Shown: piece after piece, positions 50,017 through 59,172 of the stretch
Layout of the letters: each line of letters opens with the position of its first letter
Position numbering within the stretch: the first letter of the stretch is position 1
Assembly: GCA_963756895.1 (NCBI GenBank)
Contig: CAVWPI010000011.1
Location: forward strand, 735,210-799,209
Direction of reading: 5' to 3'
From: DASUAS01 sp963756895
GTDB lineage: Bacteria > Actinomycetota > Acidimicrobiia > IMCC26256 > DASPTH01
Length of the DNA: 64,000 nucleotides
Made by a program: the position numbers and the translations under genes
Notes under the pieces: generated by a model
Database searches by the model: none
Told to the model about the DNA's origin: nothing
What the model saw: only the letters and a program-made list of their open reading frames with translations

Positions 50017-51921
50017 TCATTGCTTGAAGGCGCGGAAGCTGTGCGCCGGCAGCGTGAGCTGGAATTGCGTGCGACCGGGATCGTCAGTCGCGGCAGGCAG
50101 CGGGCTCAGCGCCTGATCCGTCCCGATGCCGGTCAACCGCGCCGCCCGGCCGGCGACGGAGATCGTCACCTTCGCATCCGTGTCACGATAATTTTCGACC
50201 ACGAAACTGCCGTTGTCATAAGCGAACAACGCCACCTTGGCGGGTGAATCGATGCGCACCGGGAAATCGGCCATCGCATAGCGCTTGATCTGGGTGAGCG
50301 CGGCCTGCGGCAGCGCATAGAGATCGCCCATATTTTCCGGCACGGTGAGCATCATGATCGTGCCCTTGCCGTAATGATCCATCAGCATGATCGGAAAGCC
50401 CTTGGCGCGCGCGACGCCGCGGATGATCGGCCAGCTATCGTTGGTGTAGAAGCGCACTTCCGGGAACAGCACCGGCGCATCGGCATGATCGGTATCGTCC
50501 AGCAGCGTGCCGTTGCCCGCGCCGAAGCCATTGTAATAATGCTCGATCAGCGCCGCATTGCCCGTCGGCGTCCATTCGGCGATATCGTGGAAGCGATCTC
50601 CGAGCGCTTCGACCAGACCCGAGGTGACGATCACGGTTTTGCCCGCCTTCAGCGCGGTTTCGATCTTCGCGACGATATCGGGATCATGCGCGGCATCGGC
50701 GGCGAGCAGGATCGTCTGCGCGTCGGCCGGGAAGGTGGGATAAAGCTCGATCGGCAGGCCGATATTGCCGAGATAATTGTGCAGGAAATCCTCGCCCGAG
50801 GATTGATAGGGATGATAGCTTGCGATGCCGATCGGCTGCCCGAGCGCACCGACCACGCGATCGGCAATGCCGAGCGCCGCGCCCGCCGCGCGGCCCCAGC
50901 CCGGCGCCCCGCCATGATCCTTGCGCCAATCCTTGTCGATCGCGTCCCAATCGAAGCTGGTCGCGCTGTGCGCCCAGGGCCGCGTGCCGCCATCGATTCC
51001 CGCCGCCTCGGACATCGGATGCCAGTTGAACATCGTGATCTCGGGCGCCTTGGCGAAAGCCGTATCCCAGATCTGCTCGGCATAGCGATCGACCGACCGC
51101 GTCGAATAGGTATCCATCCAGCCGCCGCAGATTCTTCGCCCGGCCGGATGTGATCGTAATAGCGGATGATCTCGTAGCTTTCATATTGCTGGAGAAGCTG
51201 ATCGGTGATTTCGGGATCACGGGTTTCGGTGCCGGTGTAGATCGCATCGAACATCTGGCTCTGCTTTTCGAGATCGTAGCCTGATCCCTGAAAATGCGGA
51301 TACCAGTTCGGATATTTGATGATCATCCGAACCTTCGGGTTGGCGGCCCTGGCTGGATCGAGCACCAGATCCCTGGCCACCTCCCGCATCGTATCGAGCC
51401 GGTATTGAGTCCAGCCGCGCTTGCCCTTGGCGGCAATGTCCGCCGCGCTTTTCGAATTGAAGAAGAAGAAATCGTCGAGGATCACGTCATCGAAATGCCG
51501 TGCGGCAAGCTTCACCGCCTTCACGCATTCGGCGCGATCGGCCGGGTTTTCATAGTCGAACGTGCCGAACTGGCCGCCCGATCCTCCCTTGGCGAGCGTG
51601 ATGCCGCCGGACACGCGAATCCCCTTCGCCTCGAACGCTTTCTTGACGGCTTCGAGCTGCGCATCGGTGGCGAACAGTGCCGTCGCGATACGCCTCGACA
51701 TAGACATGGTCGAAATGAAGCTGGGACGAGGCGCGGGCGAAATCGGCGGCGAACACGGCGGGATCGGCGAGCCGGATCGTATCGTTCACGGTGACATAGA
51801 TGGCGACCTGGAAATTGCGATAGCCGCCATCCGCCGATCGCGCGGCCGGCGCAGGCACGGCGAGCGCAGGTTGCGCCATCGGCAAGACCAGACCGGCCAA
51901 CATCATTGTCATCAGCTTCAT
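50017..51921 (-). CDS. Uncharacterised secreted TIM-barrel-like protein of the glycan locus (frameshifted)
   Basis: About 635 residues, not assigned by me to any family. The ATG at 51921 is chosen because an AGGGGA ribosome site sits 7 nt upstream; a second ATG at 51927 is too close. It has a signal peptide (MKLMTMMLAGLVLPMAQPAL, cleaved near ALAV). The N-domain has alternating strands and helices: HFDHVYVEAYRDG, VSGGITLAKGGSGGQFGTFD, FDDVILDDFFFFN, RMIIKYPNWYPHFQG and YTGTETRD. The acidic residues at strand ends resemble a glycoside-hydrolase barrel. A C-terminal domain follows (IMLMDHYGKGTIMMLTVPEN, GSFVVENYRDTDAKVTISVA). Frames change near 51680 and 51140. It is last in the GH39-GH31 operon, so a glycan role is inferred. 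Confidence 0.7.
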
Positions 51922-52020
51922 CGTCATTCCCCTGTTTGTCCGCGATCGCCGTCGCGTCCGCGCCGATCCGAACGGCGTTTGCCGGAGGCCCCGCCACAGC
52001 GCGTGGCGGCACCGTTGCGG

Positions 52021-54342
52021 TCACATCACCTTGACGAGCGCCCCCACATCCTGCCCGGTCGGCAGCGTGCCGGAAGCGGAAAGGCGATGCGCCGCATCAT
52101 CCCAATGCAGCGTCGCCGTCTTGCCCGGCTTGTGGCTGACGCCATCGTCGTCATAGAGCGTGAAATCGGCATCGCGGCCGGGATAGACCCGGATTTCCTT
52201 GATCGCCTGGTGTGTCATCGTGCTCGGCACCTGATCGCCGATCGGCACGATCGATCCTGCCCTGACGAAAAGCGGGATCTGCTCGATCGGCGCTGCCGCC
52301 GTGATCCATTGGCCGCCCGCGACGCGCTTGTTCGTCCACCAATCGTACCAATCGCTGCCGGCCGGCAGATAGACGCGCCGGCTGGTTTGCCCCTGTTGCG
52401 TGACTGGCGCGACGAGGAAGGCCGGGCCGAACATATATTCGTCGCCCAGATCGGCGACCTGGGGATCGTTCGGGAAATCCATGAACAGGGCGCGCATGAA
52501 CGGCGCACCCGTCTGCGCCGTGTGGTGGCCCATCGCATAGAGATAGGGGATCAGCGAATAGCGCAGCCGCAGCCACTGTTCGAGCACCGGCAGCGCGGCC
52601 GTGCCATATGACCACAAGGCCGTCGCCGGGCGCTGGCCGTGGATGCGCAAGGTGGGGGTGAACGTGTTGTATTCGAACCAGCGCGTGAACAGTTCCGGGT
52701 AATCGGGATCGTCGGGCGCCATCGCGGTGGCGCCGGCGGGATCGAGCAGCGGCGGGTGTTCGGGCGTGTTCGGCTTCGGCCATTGCCAGCCGCCGGTATC
52801 GCTGCCCCAATAGGCAAGGCCGGTCGCGGTGAAATCGAGCCCGGTCGGCACCTGGCGGTTGAGCGCCTCCCAACTTGCGTCCACATCCGATGACCAGAAC
52901 AGGCAGCCTGTGCGCTGCGAGCCGAGATAGGCCGCCCGGCACAACAACATGTTGCGGAAATCGGGCCGGTCGCGCGCGGAGCCGTCCGCCACGCCTTCGG
53001 TATGGAGCAGCGGGAAGACGTTGTGATAGCGATCGCCCGATCCGATCGAGAACCAATGCCCGTCCGGCACCAGATCGGGCTCGGTCTCGTCGAGCCAGAA
53101 CCAGTCGAAGCCCTGCGACGCGATATTGTCGCGGATCTTGCCCCAATACCAGGCGCGGGCATCGGGATTGGTGCTGTCGATCAGCGCGCCCGCCCGATCG
53201 TATCGGATCGGCAGGCCATCCACCGGGGCGCCGTCCTTTTCATGGAGCAGCCAGCCCTTCGCAGCGAGGAAATCGAAATAGCGCGATTCCTTCTCGAACC
53301 GCGGCCAGACCGAGATGATGCTGTGCATCCCCATCGCATGCAGCTTCGCGTTCATGCCCTTCGGATCGGGAAAGGCGGTGGGATCGATGTCCAGCTGCCC
53401 CATCCGCGTCCAGTAAAACCAATCGAGCACCATCACGTCCAGCGGCAGGCCGCGCTGGCGATAGCCCTCGGCGATGCTCATCAGTTCCTGTTGCGATTCG
53501 TATCGCGCCTTGGATTGGATCAGCCCGAACGCGGCCTTGGGCGGCAGCGGCGTCGGCCCGGTCAGCTTGGCATAGCCGGCATAGAGCGCGTCGGCGCTCG
53601 GCCCGGTGATGACGAAGAACGAAACGCGCTCGCCGACTTCGGACTGGAAGTGCGTTTTGCCGTTGAGGCCCGGCGATACCGTGGTGTCGGACGGATTGTC
53701 CCACACGATGCCATAGCCCTTGGAACTGACCATGAAGGGCACGCACACCGTTTCGCCGGCGGGCGCATCGTAATTGTGCTTGCAGTCGATCGTGCGGCCC
53801 TTGAGGTCGAGGATGCCCTGCTGGTTCTGGCCGAGCCCGTAATAATGCTCGTCCGCGCTGGTCGAAAAGCTCGCGCCGACGCGGAACGTCTTTTCGGTGT
53901 TGACGGTATGGGGCGCCATTTCCCAGCCGGTCATGTCGAGCAGCACCTTGCCGTCGGCGCCGCGGATGGTCAGCGCGACGGGCGGCAGCGACGGTGCGAA
54001 ATACCGCTCCATCTGCGACGGCGGGCGCGGCGTCGGCGACGGATCGACAGTGATCGACAGCGCGCTGGAGGCGAACACGTCGCCGCTCGCATCGGTGCGG
54101 TAAGTCCAGCCCGCATCGTCCGGCTTGGCGATGACGCCATAGCCCGGCGCGGCGTCTGCCTCTTCCTTCTCCAGCGAGATGGTGACGCGCACGATATTGG
54201 GCGCATAGGGCTCGATCGCGACCTTGCTGCCATAGCGATCGAGCGTCGCCATCGGCGCGGCATGCGCCGCCGCTGCCGCCGTCGTCGCCAGCAAGGCGGC
54301 GATCAGGACGCGGGCACGGGGGATCGCGGAAAGGGTCATCAT
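52021..54342 (-). CDS. GH31 alpha-glycosidase (second copy, no PA14)
   Basis: Intact 773-residue secreted GH31 enzyme. The ATG at 54342 is chosen: AGGAG lies 5 nt upstream, whereas the earlier GTG at 54348 overlaps the preceding stop and abuts the ribosome site. The signal peptide is RVLIAALLATTAAAAAHA. It has an N-terminal sandwich (SADEHYYGLGQNQQGILDLK), a barrel with nucleophile Asp418 in WFWLDETEPDLV and acid/base Asp486 in FWSSDVDASW, and C-terminal sandwiches (YLPAGSDWYDWWTNKRVAGG; VYPGRDADFTLYDDDG). The tight WFYWTRMGQLDIDP start of the barrel suggests alpha-xylosidase, or another GH31 specificity such as alpha-galactosidase. It is directly downstream of GH39. Confidence 0.9.
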   Translation of the reverse strand: MMTLSAIPRARVLIAALLATTAAAAAHAAPMATLDRYGSKVAIEPYAPNIVRVTISLEKEEADAAPGYGVIAKPDDAGWTYRTDASGDVFASSALSITVDPSPTPRPPSQMERYFAPSLPPVALTIRGADGKVLLDMTGWEMAPHTVNTEKTFRVGASFSTSADEHYYGLGQNQQGILDLKGRTIDCKHNYDAPAGETVCVPFMVSSKGYGIVWDNPSDTTVSPGLNGKTHFQSEVGERVSFFVITGPSADALYAGYAKLTGPTPLPPKAAFGLIQSKARYESQQELMSIAEGYRQRGLPLDVMVLDWFYWTRMGQLDIDPTAFPDPKGMNAKLHAMGMHSIISVWPRFEKESRYFDFLAAKGWLLHEKDGAPVDGLPIRYDRAGALIDSTNPDARAWYWGKIRDNIASQGFDWFWLDETEPDLVPDGHWFSIGSGDRYHNVFPLLHTEGVADGSARDRPDFRNMLLCRAAYLGSQRTGCLFWSSDVDASWEALNRQVPTGLDFTATGLAYWGSDTGGWQWPKPNTPEHPPLLDPAGATAMAPDDPDYPELFTRWFEYNTFTPTLRIHGQRPATALWSYGTAALPVLEQWLRLRYSLIPYLYAMGHHTAQTGAPFMRALFMDFPNDPQVADLGDEYMFGPAFLVAPVTQQGQTSRRVYLPAGSDWYDWWTNKRVAGGQWITAAAPIEQIPLFVRAGSIVPIGDQVPSTMTHQAIKEIRVYPGRDADFTLYDDDGVSHKPGKTATLHWDDAAHRLSASGTLPTGQDVGALVKVM

Positions 54343-54344
54343 GG

Positions 54345-55946
54345 TCACTCCTGAGATGCGGTCGGCGCCGAGGATTCGCGAGACAGCTTGACGAGGACGA
54401 CGTCATTGCTGCGCATCGGCAGATCGAGGTGGAATTGGCCGCCCGCGCCGACCGTGACGACGCGATCGACGATCGGCTGGTCGCGGGTCAGTTGCTGCAG
54501 CTTGCGCCGTTGCGCCGCATCGAGCGTCTTCGGCAGGCCCATGTCGATATAGGCCGAATAGGCATCATTGTGGCGATAGCCAGTGCGATAGGCGCGCAGC
54601 CGGTAGCTGCCGGGCGCCAGATGCTCGAACGCGACCTGCGCGGGCGCCGCCGGCGTCGATGGGACGAGCCTGGTGTAGAAGGGATGGTTGCTGACCGTCT
54701 GTTTCGGCTGCTGCCAGTCCCACACGAGCACCTGCGTGGCGGCGCCGTCGGTCGTTGCCATCACCTGCGTATCGGCGGTCGGGATGACGCGCCCGTTTAG
54801 CGCGTTCAGATATTTGTAGGCGAAGAACGCCGGCTTCCTGATGCCATCGGGATTGATCAGGCCGAAGCCGCCCTGGAACGCCGCGGTGGGCGGCCCCGGT
54901 TCCTCGAACAGATCCGAATAGGTCCAGTAGCTCATGCCCTGAACGTCGCCCGTCACTGCCTTCAGGCGCGACAGGATGTAGGGCGCGCTGACATAGGAAT
55001 CGTGCACCGCGTCGCGCGGGGTGTAACTGGTGCTCCATTCGGTGAAATACAGCGGCAGGCTCGGAAACGGCGACGCGGCGATCTGCGCCCTGACCTTCTT
55101 CACATCGCCGATGATCGCGTTGGGATCGGCCGACAGCTTGGTGTCGCTCTTGCCGTTTTCGTCAAGGAAGCCGCCATCGACCCCGTAGCTGTGCGTGGTG
55201 ACGAAATCGACCGGCGTATGATTGGCCGCGGCATGGCGGAGGAATTCCGGCACCCACGCCGCCCCCGCCGTCGCCGGGCCGCCGACCTGAAGATCGGGAT
55301 CGATCGACTTGATGGTGTTCGCGGTAAGATCGTACAGCTGGAAATACGCCTTTTGATCCGCGCCTTCCCAAAACCCGCTGAGATTTGGCTCGTTCCACAC
55401 CTCGAAATACCAGCGGCGCACCTCGGCCGGGCCATAACGCGCCTCGAGATGGCGGACGAAGGCCTGGATCAGGTCGTGCCAGCCGTCGGGCTTGGGATGC
55501 GAGCTATTGCCCTTCCAGTAGAAGATCGTCTGATCGGACGTCTTGAGCGCATCGGGCGTGAAGCCCAGTTCGACGAACGGGCGGATGTTCTTGCTCAGCA
55601 GATCGTCGTACAGCTTGTCGATCCCGGTCCAGTCATAGACCGTCTTGCCGTCGACCACCTTCACCGTCTTCAGCACATCATGGAAGATGGCGTGGAAACG
55701 AATGTAGCGGAAACCCAGTTCGTCGATCGCCACCTTCAACTGCGCCTGGGAATCGGGCCGGATCAGCGTGCCGGGATAATCCGAACCGACCGAGAAATTG
55801 TAGAAGCGATCAAGCGGCCGATCGGCCTTGGCGACATCAACGGTGATCAGGCGCTGGTCGGGCGCGACCGTCGCTTGCGCGCCTGCGGTCAGCGACAGGG
55901 CGACGCCAAGCCCAAGCGCCAGCCGCACGAAACCCTGCCCCTTCAT
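54345..55946 (-). CDS. GH39 beta-xylosidase-type glycosidase
   Basis: Intact 533-residue secreted clan-A enzyme. The signal peptide is FVRLALGLGVALSLTAGA. The barrel has DRFYNFSVGSDYPGTLIRPD, GFRYIRFHAIFHD, acid/base Glu186 in FEVWNEPNLSGFWEG, HSYGVDGGF and nucleophile Glu303 in YFTEWSTSYTPRD. A C-terminal beta domain follows (TTDGAATQVLVWDWQQPKQT, PGSYRLRAYRTGYRHNDAYS). GH39 includes beta-xylosidases and related exo-enzymes; beta-xylosidase is the usual guess. It is first in a three-gene operon with the second GH31 and the 50017 gene. The start at 55946 is favoured because the signal peptide begins there; the frame is open further upstream. Confidence 0.88.
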   Translation of the reverse strand: MKGQGFVRLALGLGVALSLTAGAQATVAPDQRLITVDVAKADRPLDRFYNFSVGSDYPGTLIRPDSQAQLKVAIDELGFRYIRFHAIFHDVLKTVKVVDGKTVYDWTGIDKLYDDLLSKNIRPFVELGFTPDALKTSDQTIFYWKGNSSHPKPDGWHDLIQAFVRHLEARYGPAEVRRWYFEVWNEPNLSGFWEGADQKAYFQLYDLTANTIKSIDPDLQVGGPATAGAAWVPEFLRHAAANHTPVDFVTTHSYGVDGGFLDENGKSDTKLSADPNAIIGDVKKVRAQIAASPFPSLPLYFTEWSTSYTPRDAVHDSYVSAPYILSRLKAVTGDVQGMSYWTYSDLFEEPGPPTAAFQGGFGLINPDGIRKPAFFAYKYLNALNGRVIPTADTQVMATTDGAATQVLVWDWQQPKQTVSNHPFYTRLVPSTPAAPAQVAFEHLAPGSYRLRAYRTGYRHNDAYSAYIDMGLPKTLDAAQRRKLQQLTRDQPIVDRVVTVGAGGQFHLDLPMRSNDVVLVKLSRESSAPTASQE

Positions 55947-55996
55947 ATCCGCTCCCGCTCGTTCGCTCGCTCGATCAAATGTCGGCGACATTTCTA

Positions 55997-56010
55997 CGAT
56001 ACCGCTAACA
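55997..56010. promoter_or_regulatory. xyl-box-like half-site upstream of the GH39 operon
   Basis: On the gene strand TGTTAGCGGTATCG: the left half TGTTAGCG matches the xyl-box exactly and the right half is degenerate. It lies 51 nt upstream of the GH39 start. Confidence 0.45.
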
Positions 56011-56109
56011 ATTCTGAGTGCAAGTAACAAACAGTCGTAGAGGCGCGCGGCCTGCGTGCCTCGATGGAATGGGCGGCCGACGCAGCGGGAGAGCGCCCGG
56101 CGGCGCTCG

Positions 56110-56245
56110 TCAGATCTCGACCTGGCTGCCCAGCTCGACCACGCGGTTGGTCGGCAGCTTGAAGAACACCATCGCGCTTTCGGCGTTGCGCACCATCCAG
56201 GCGAACACCGACATCGACTCCATCGGCGTCCCGCGGCCGGCGCCT
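56110..56245 (-). CDS. kup: Kup potassium transporter, C-terminal fragment (cut at join)
   Basis: The last 45 or so residues of a Kup/Trk-D potassium uptake protein: GRGTPMESMSVFAWMVRNAE, SAMVFFKLPTNRVVELGSQV, EI, then TGA at 56110. The NRVVELGxQVE(I/L) end is the standard Kup C-terminus. The rest of the protein (over 550 residues with 12 membrane helices) is absent: upstream sequence changes at about 56,240 to a hairpin and then the actinobacterial rapZ. This is the right-hand boundary of the sphingomonad segment. Confidence 0.8.
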
Positions 56246-56280
56246 GTTGGGTTAAGGCCGCGATAGCAGCCTAACCCAAC
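56246..56280. terminator. Inverted repeat at the second join, after rapZ
   Basis: GTTGGGTTAAGGC (56246-56258) pairs with GCCTAACCCAAC (56269-56280) with one unpaired A and a 10-nt loop. It starts 7 nt after the rapZ stop on the minus strand, so it may be a rapZ terminator lying next to the join. It has no T-run. Confidence 0.5.
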
Positions 56281-56287
56281 GAGCGCG

Positions 56288-57177
56288 TCAGTAGGCCGGT
56301 AGGTCGCGGTGCTTGACCTTGACGATGACGTCGTCGAGCCCGGCCAGGTCGCGGCGGATGCGGTCGGCGACGGTGACCGAGCGGTGGCGGCCGCCGGTGC
56401 AGCCGACGGCGATCGTCAGGTGGCTCTTGCCCTCGGCGACGTAGGCGGGGACGAGGAACTCGCAGCAGCGGCAGCAGCCGGCCGTAGAACTCGCCCGCCT
56501 GGGTCCCCGACTCGACGTAGGCGCGGACCTCCTCGTCCATCCCGGTCATCGGCCGCAGCTCGTCGTCGTAGTGCGGGTTGGGCAGGAAGCGGACGTCGAG
56601 GGTGAGGTCGGCGTCGCGCGGCGGCCCGTTCTTGAAGCCGAAGGTGAGCAGGGTCAGCGCCAGCTTGCCCCCGTCCTCTCCGTGCCGAGCAGCTCCTCGG
56701 CGATCCGGCGCCGCAGTTCGGCGCCGGTCAGGTCGGTGGTGTCGATGACGATGTCGGCGCGCTCGCGCAGCGGCGCCAGCAGCTCCCGCTCGGCCCGGAT
56801 CCCCTCGACGATCCGCCCTTCCGGCGCCAGCGGGTGGCGGCGGCGGGTCTCCTTGTAGCGGTCGAGCAGGGTCGCCTCGTCGGCCTCGAGGAAGAGCACG
56901 TGTCGGCTGCGGGCCGTCGCGCTCGAGGTCGTCGAGCACCTGCAGCAGGTCGTCGAAGTACTCGCCGCCGCGCACGTCGGAGACGACCGCCGCGCGCTCG
57001 ACCCCGCTGCCCTCGTGGATGAAGAGCTCGCCGAGGCCCGGCGATCATCCGCGGCGGCAGGTTGTCGACGCAGAAGTAGCCGCCGTCCTCGAAGGCGGCG
57101 ATCGCTTCCGACTTGCCCGCCCCGGAGTGGCCGGTGATGATGACCAGCTCATCTCGCGGCGTCTGCCGTCCTGCCAT
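56288..57177 (-). CDS. rapZ: RNase adapter/nucleotide-binding protein RapZ (frameshifted)
   Basis: P-loop protein of about 290 residues, known in enterobacteria as a sensor of GlcN6P that guides RNase E, and in actinobacteria as YvcJ/RapZ. It starts MAGRQTPRDELVIITGHSGA with Walker A GHSGAGKS. Then come YFCVDNLPPRMIAGLGELF, LFLEADEATLLDRYKETRRR, HPLAPEGRIVEGIRAEREL, TFGFKNGPPRDADLTLDVRF, IAVGCTGGRHRSV and the end VKVKHRDLPAY. Frames change near 57040, 56915, 56690 and 56475. It is 11 nt after uvrC, the standard uvrC-rapZ order; the expected next genes (yvcK, whiA) are missing because of the join. Confidence 0.93.
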
Positions 57178-57188
57178 GTGCGGTTCGC

Positions 57189-59096
57189 TCAGCCGATTCG
57201 GTTGAGCTGCTCGTGGATCTCGCGCCCTACTTTGCCAGGCAGGCCGGGCACGCTCTCGAGTTCCTCGCGGGTGGCGGCGAGGAGCCGCTCCGGGGAGCCG
57301 AAATGCTGCAGCAGGGCGCGCTTGCGGGCCGGGCCGATCCCCTTCAGCTCGTCCAGCACGGAGCCGGTCATCGCCCGGTCGCGGCGGCCGCGGTGGTGTT
57401 CGATCGCGAACCGGTGCGCCTCGTCGCGGACCCGCTGCAGGAGCTTCGAGGCCTCCGACTGTCGGCGGCGCAGCTCGATCGGCTCGGAGCGGCCGGGGAC
57501 GAAGACTTCCTCCTCGCGCTTGGCGAGGCTGAGGATCGTCACGCCGAGGTCGGCGAACGGCTCCAGCGCCCGCATCCCCGGCGGCGAGCTGGCCTTTGCC
57601 GCCGTCGATCATGATCAGCGAGGGCAGCGAGGAGAAGCTGGCGTCGCGTTTGCCGTCGTGCGGGGAGAGGTCGGCCTGTTCGAGGTAGCGGTTGAGGCGG
57701 CGGGTCAGCACCTCCTCCATCGAGGCGAAGTCGTCGGGACCGACGCTGCCCTCGGCGCGCAGGTCGCCGCGCACTTTGAAGCGGCGGTAGTCGGACTTCT
57801 TCGGCGCGCCGCCCTCGAAGACGACCATCGAGGCGACCGTGTGCTCGCCGCCGATCGTCGAGATGTCGAAGCCCTCGATCCGCACCGGCAGCTCGTCGAT
57901 GTCGAGCGCCTCGGCGAGCGAGCTGAGGCTCTCGACCCGGCGGGCGCGGCGGTGCTCGCGGCGCAGGCGGTCCTGGTCGAGGGCGAGCTGGGCGTTGCGC
58001 TCGGCCAGCTCGCGGAGCCGGCGTTTGTCGCCGCGCTCGGCGGCGCGGACCTCGACCGGCGAGCCGCGGCGCTCGCTCAGCGCCTCGCGAGATCACCGCG
58101 GTGCGCTCGCGCAGGTAGGGGCCGACGATGATCGTCCGCGGCATCGAGGGCGAGGCCGAGTAGTACTGGCCGATGAACTCCTCGGTCGACCTCGGCGAGG
58201 TCGCGTTCGCCTTCGTTGTCGAGGTAGAAGCTCTGGCGCTCGGCGAGGATGCCGTCGCGGACCTGGAAGACCTGGGCGTTGGCGTCGGCGCCCTCGACCG
58301 CGACGCCGATCAGGTCGGCGGTGCCGACCGTGCCGCCGGCGACGCGCTGGCGCTCGAACAGCGAGCGGATCGCTTTCAGCCGGTCGCGGTAGATCGCCGC
58401 GCGCTCGAATTCCTCGCCGCCGCCGCGGCCTCCGCCATTTTCGCTTCCTGCTCCTTTTCCACCTGGCGGTAGCGGCCGGAGAGGAAGTCGATGATCGCGT
58501 CGATGTTGCGCCGGTACTCCTCCTGGGAGACGTGGCCGACGCAGGGCGCCCCGCAGCGCTTGATGTAGTAGTCGAGGCAGGGGCTGCCGGAGCGGCGGCC
58601 CGGCTCGGCGCCCTCGCAGGTGCGGAACTGGAACAGTTTGCCGAGCAGGTCGAGCGTCTCGCGCAGCCGCTTGGCGCTGGAGAAGGGGCCGAAGTAGGCG
58701 CGGTGGGCGCGGTGCTTCTCGCGGGTGAAGTAGACGCGCGGGTAGTCCTCGTCGAGGCTGACGCAGACGTAGGGGTAGGACTTGTCGTCGCGCAGGCGGA
58801 TGTTGAAGCGCGGGCGGTGGCGCTTGATGAAGCTCTGCTCGGCGAGCAGCGCCTCGGCCTCGTTGGCGGTGACCAGGGTGTCGATCCGCTCGATGCGGCT
58901 GGTGAGGCGCGGCTCGCCGCCGGAGAAGTGCGAGGCGATCCGTTTTTTGATCGAGCGCGCCTTGCCGACGTAGAGCAGCTCGTCGTCCTGCGGCCGTAGA
59001 AGAGGTAGACGCCCGGCTGGTCGGGCAGCTGGCGGCGCTGCTCGGCGATCCGCTCGGCGCGAGCTCAGCGGCCCGTTTCCGTGTTCCGTCGGCCAT
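57189..59096 (-). CDS. uvrC: UvrABC excinuclease subunit C (frameshifted)
   Basis: Makes the dual incisions of nucleotide excision repair. About 630 residues. The GIY-YIG nuclease domain is LPDQPGVYLFYGRKDDELLY, VGKARSIKKRIASHF; the conserved Cys region is CLDYYIKRCGAPCVG; UVR helix EEFERAAIYRDRLKAIRSLF. The RNase H-like C-nuclease has GFDISTIGGEHTVASMVVFE and IMIDGGKGQLAA. Tandem helix-hairpin-helix motifs close the protein (LDELKGIGPARKRALLQHFG; EELESVPGLPGKVGREIHEQ). Frames change near 59010, 58425, 58190, 58090 and 57590. The start MADGTRKRAAELA at 59096 has GAGGAG directly abutting, so a slightly later start is possible. Confidence 0.94.
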
Positions 59097-59172
59097 CTCC
59101 TCAAAGGGTAGGCTGCCGCACCCAGCGCGGCTTTCGGAGGCCGGGCCAGACAGGGAGACGAGGAGGAGCCAG

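Noticed and set aside
10894..56245. A 45-kb horizontally acquired sphingomonad island in an actinobacterium
   Set aside because: Both ends cut genes, no integrase, tRNA or direct repeats flank the segment, it carries core genes (acnA, dcd, aceA, tonB), and the two actinobacterial flanks themselves seem to differ in lineage.
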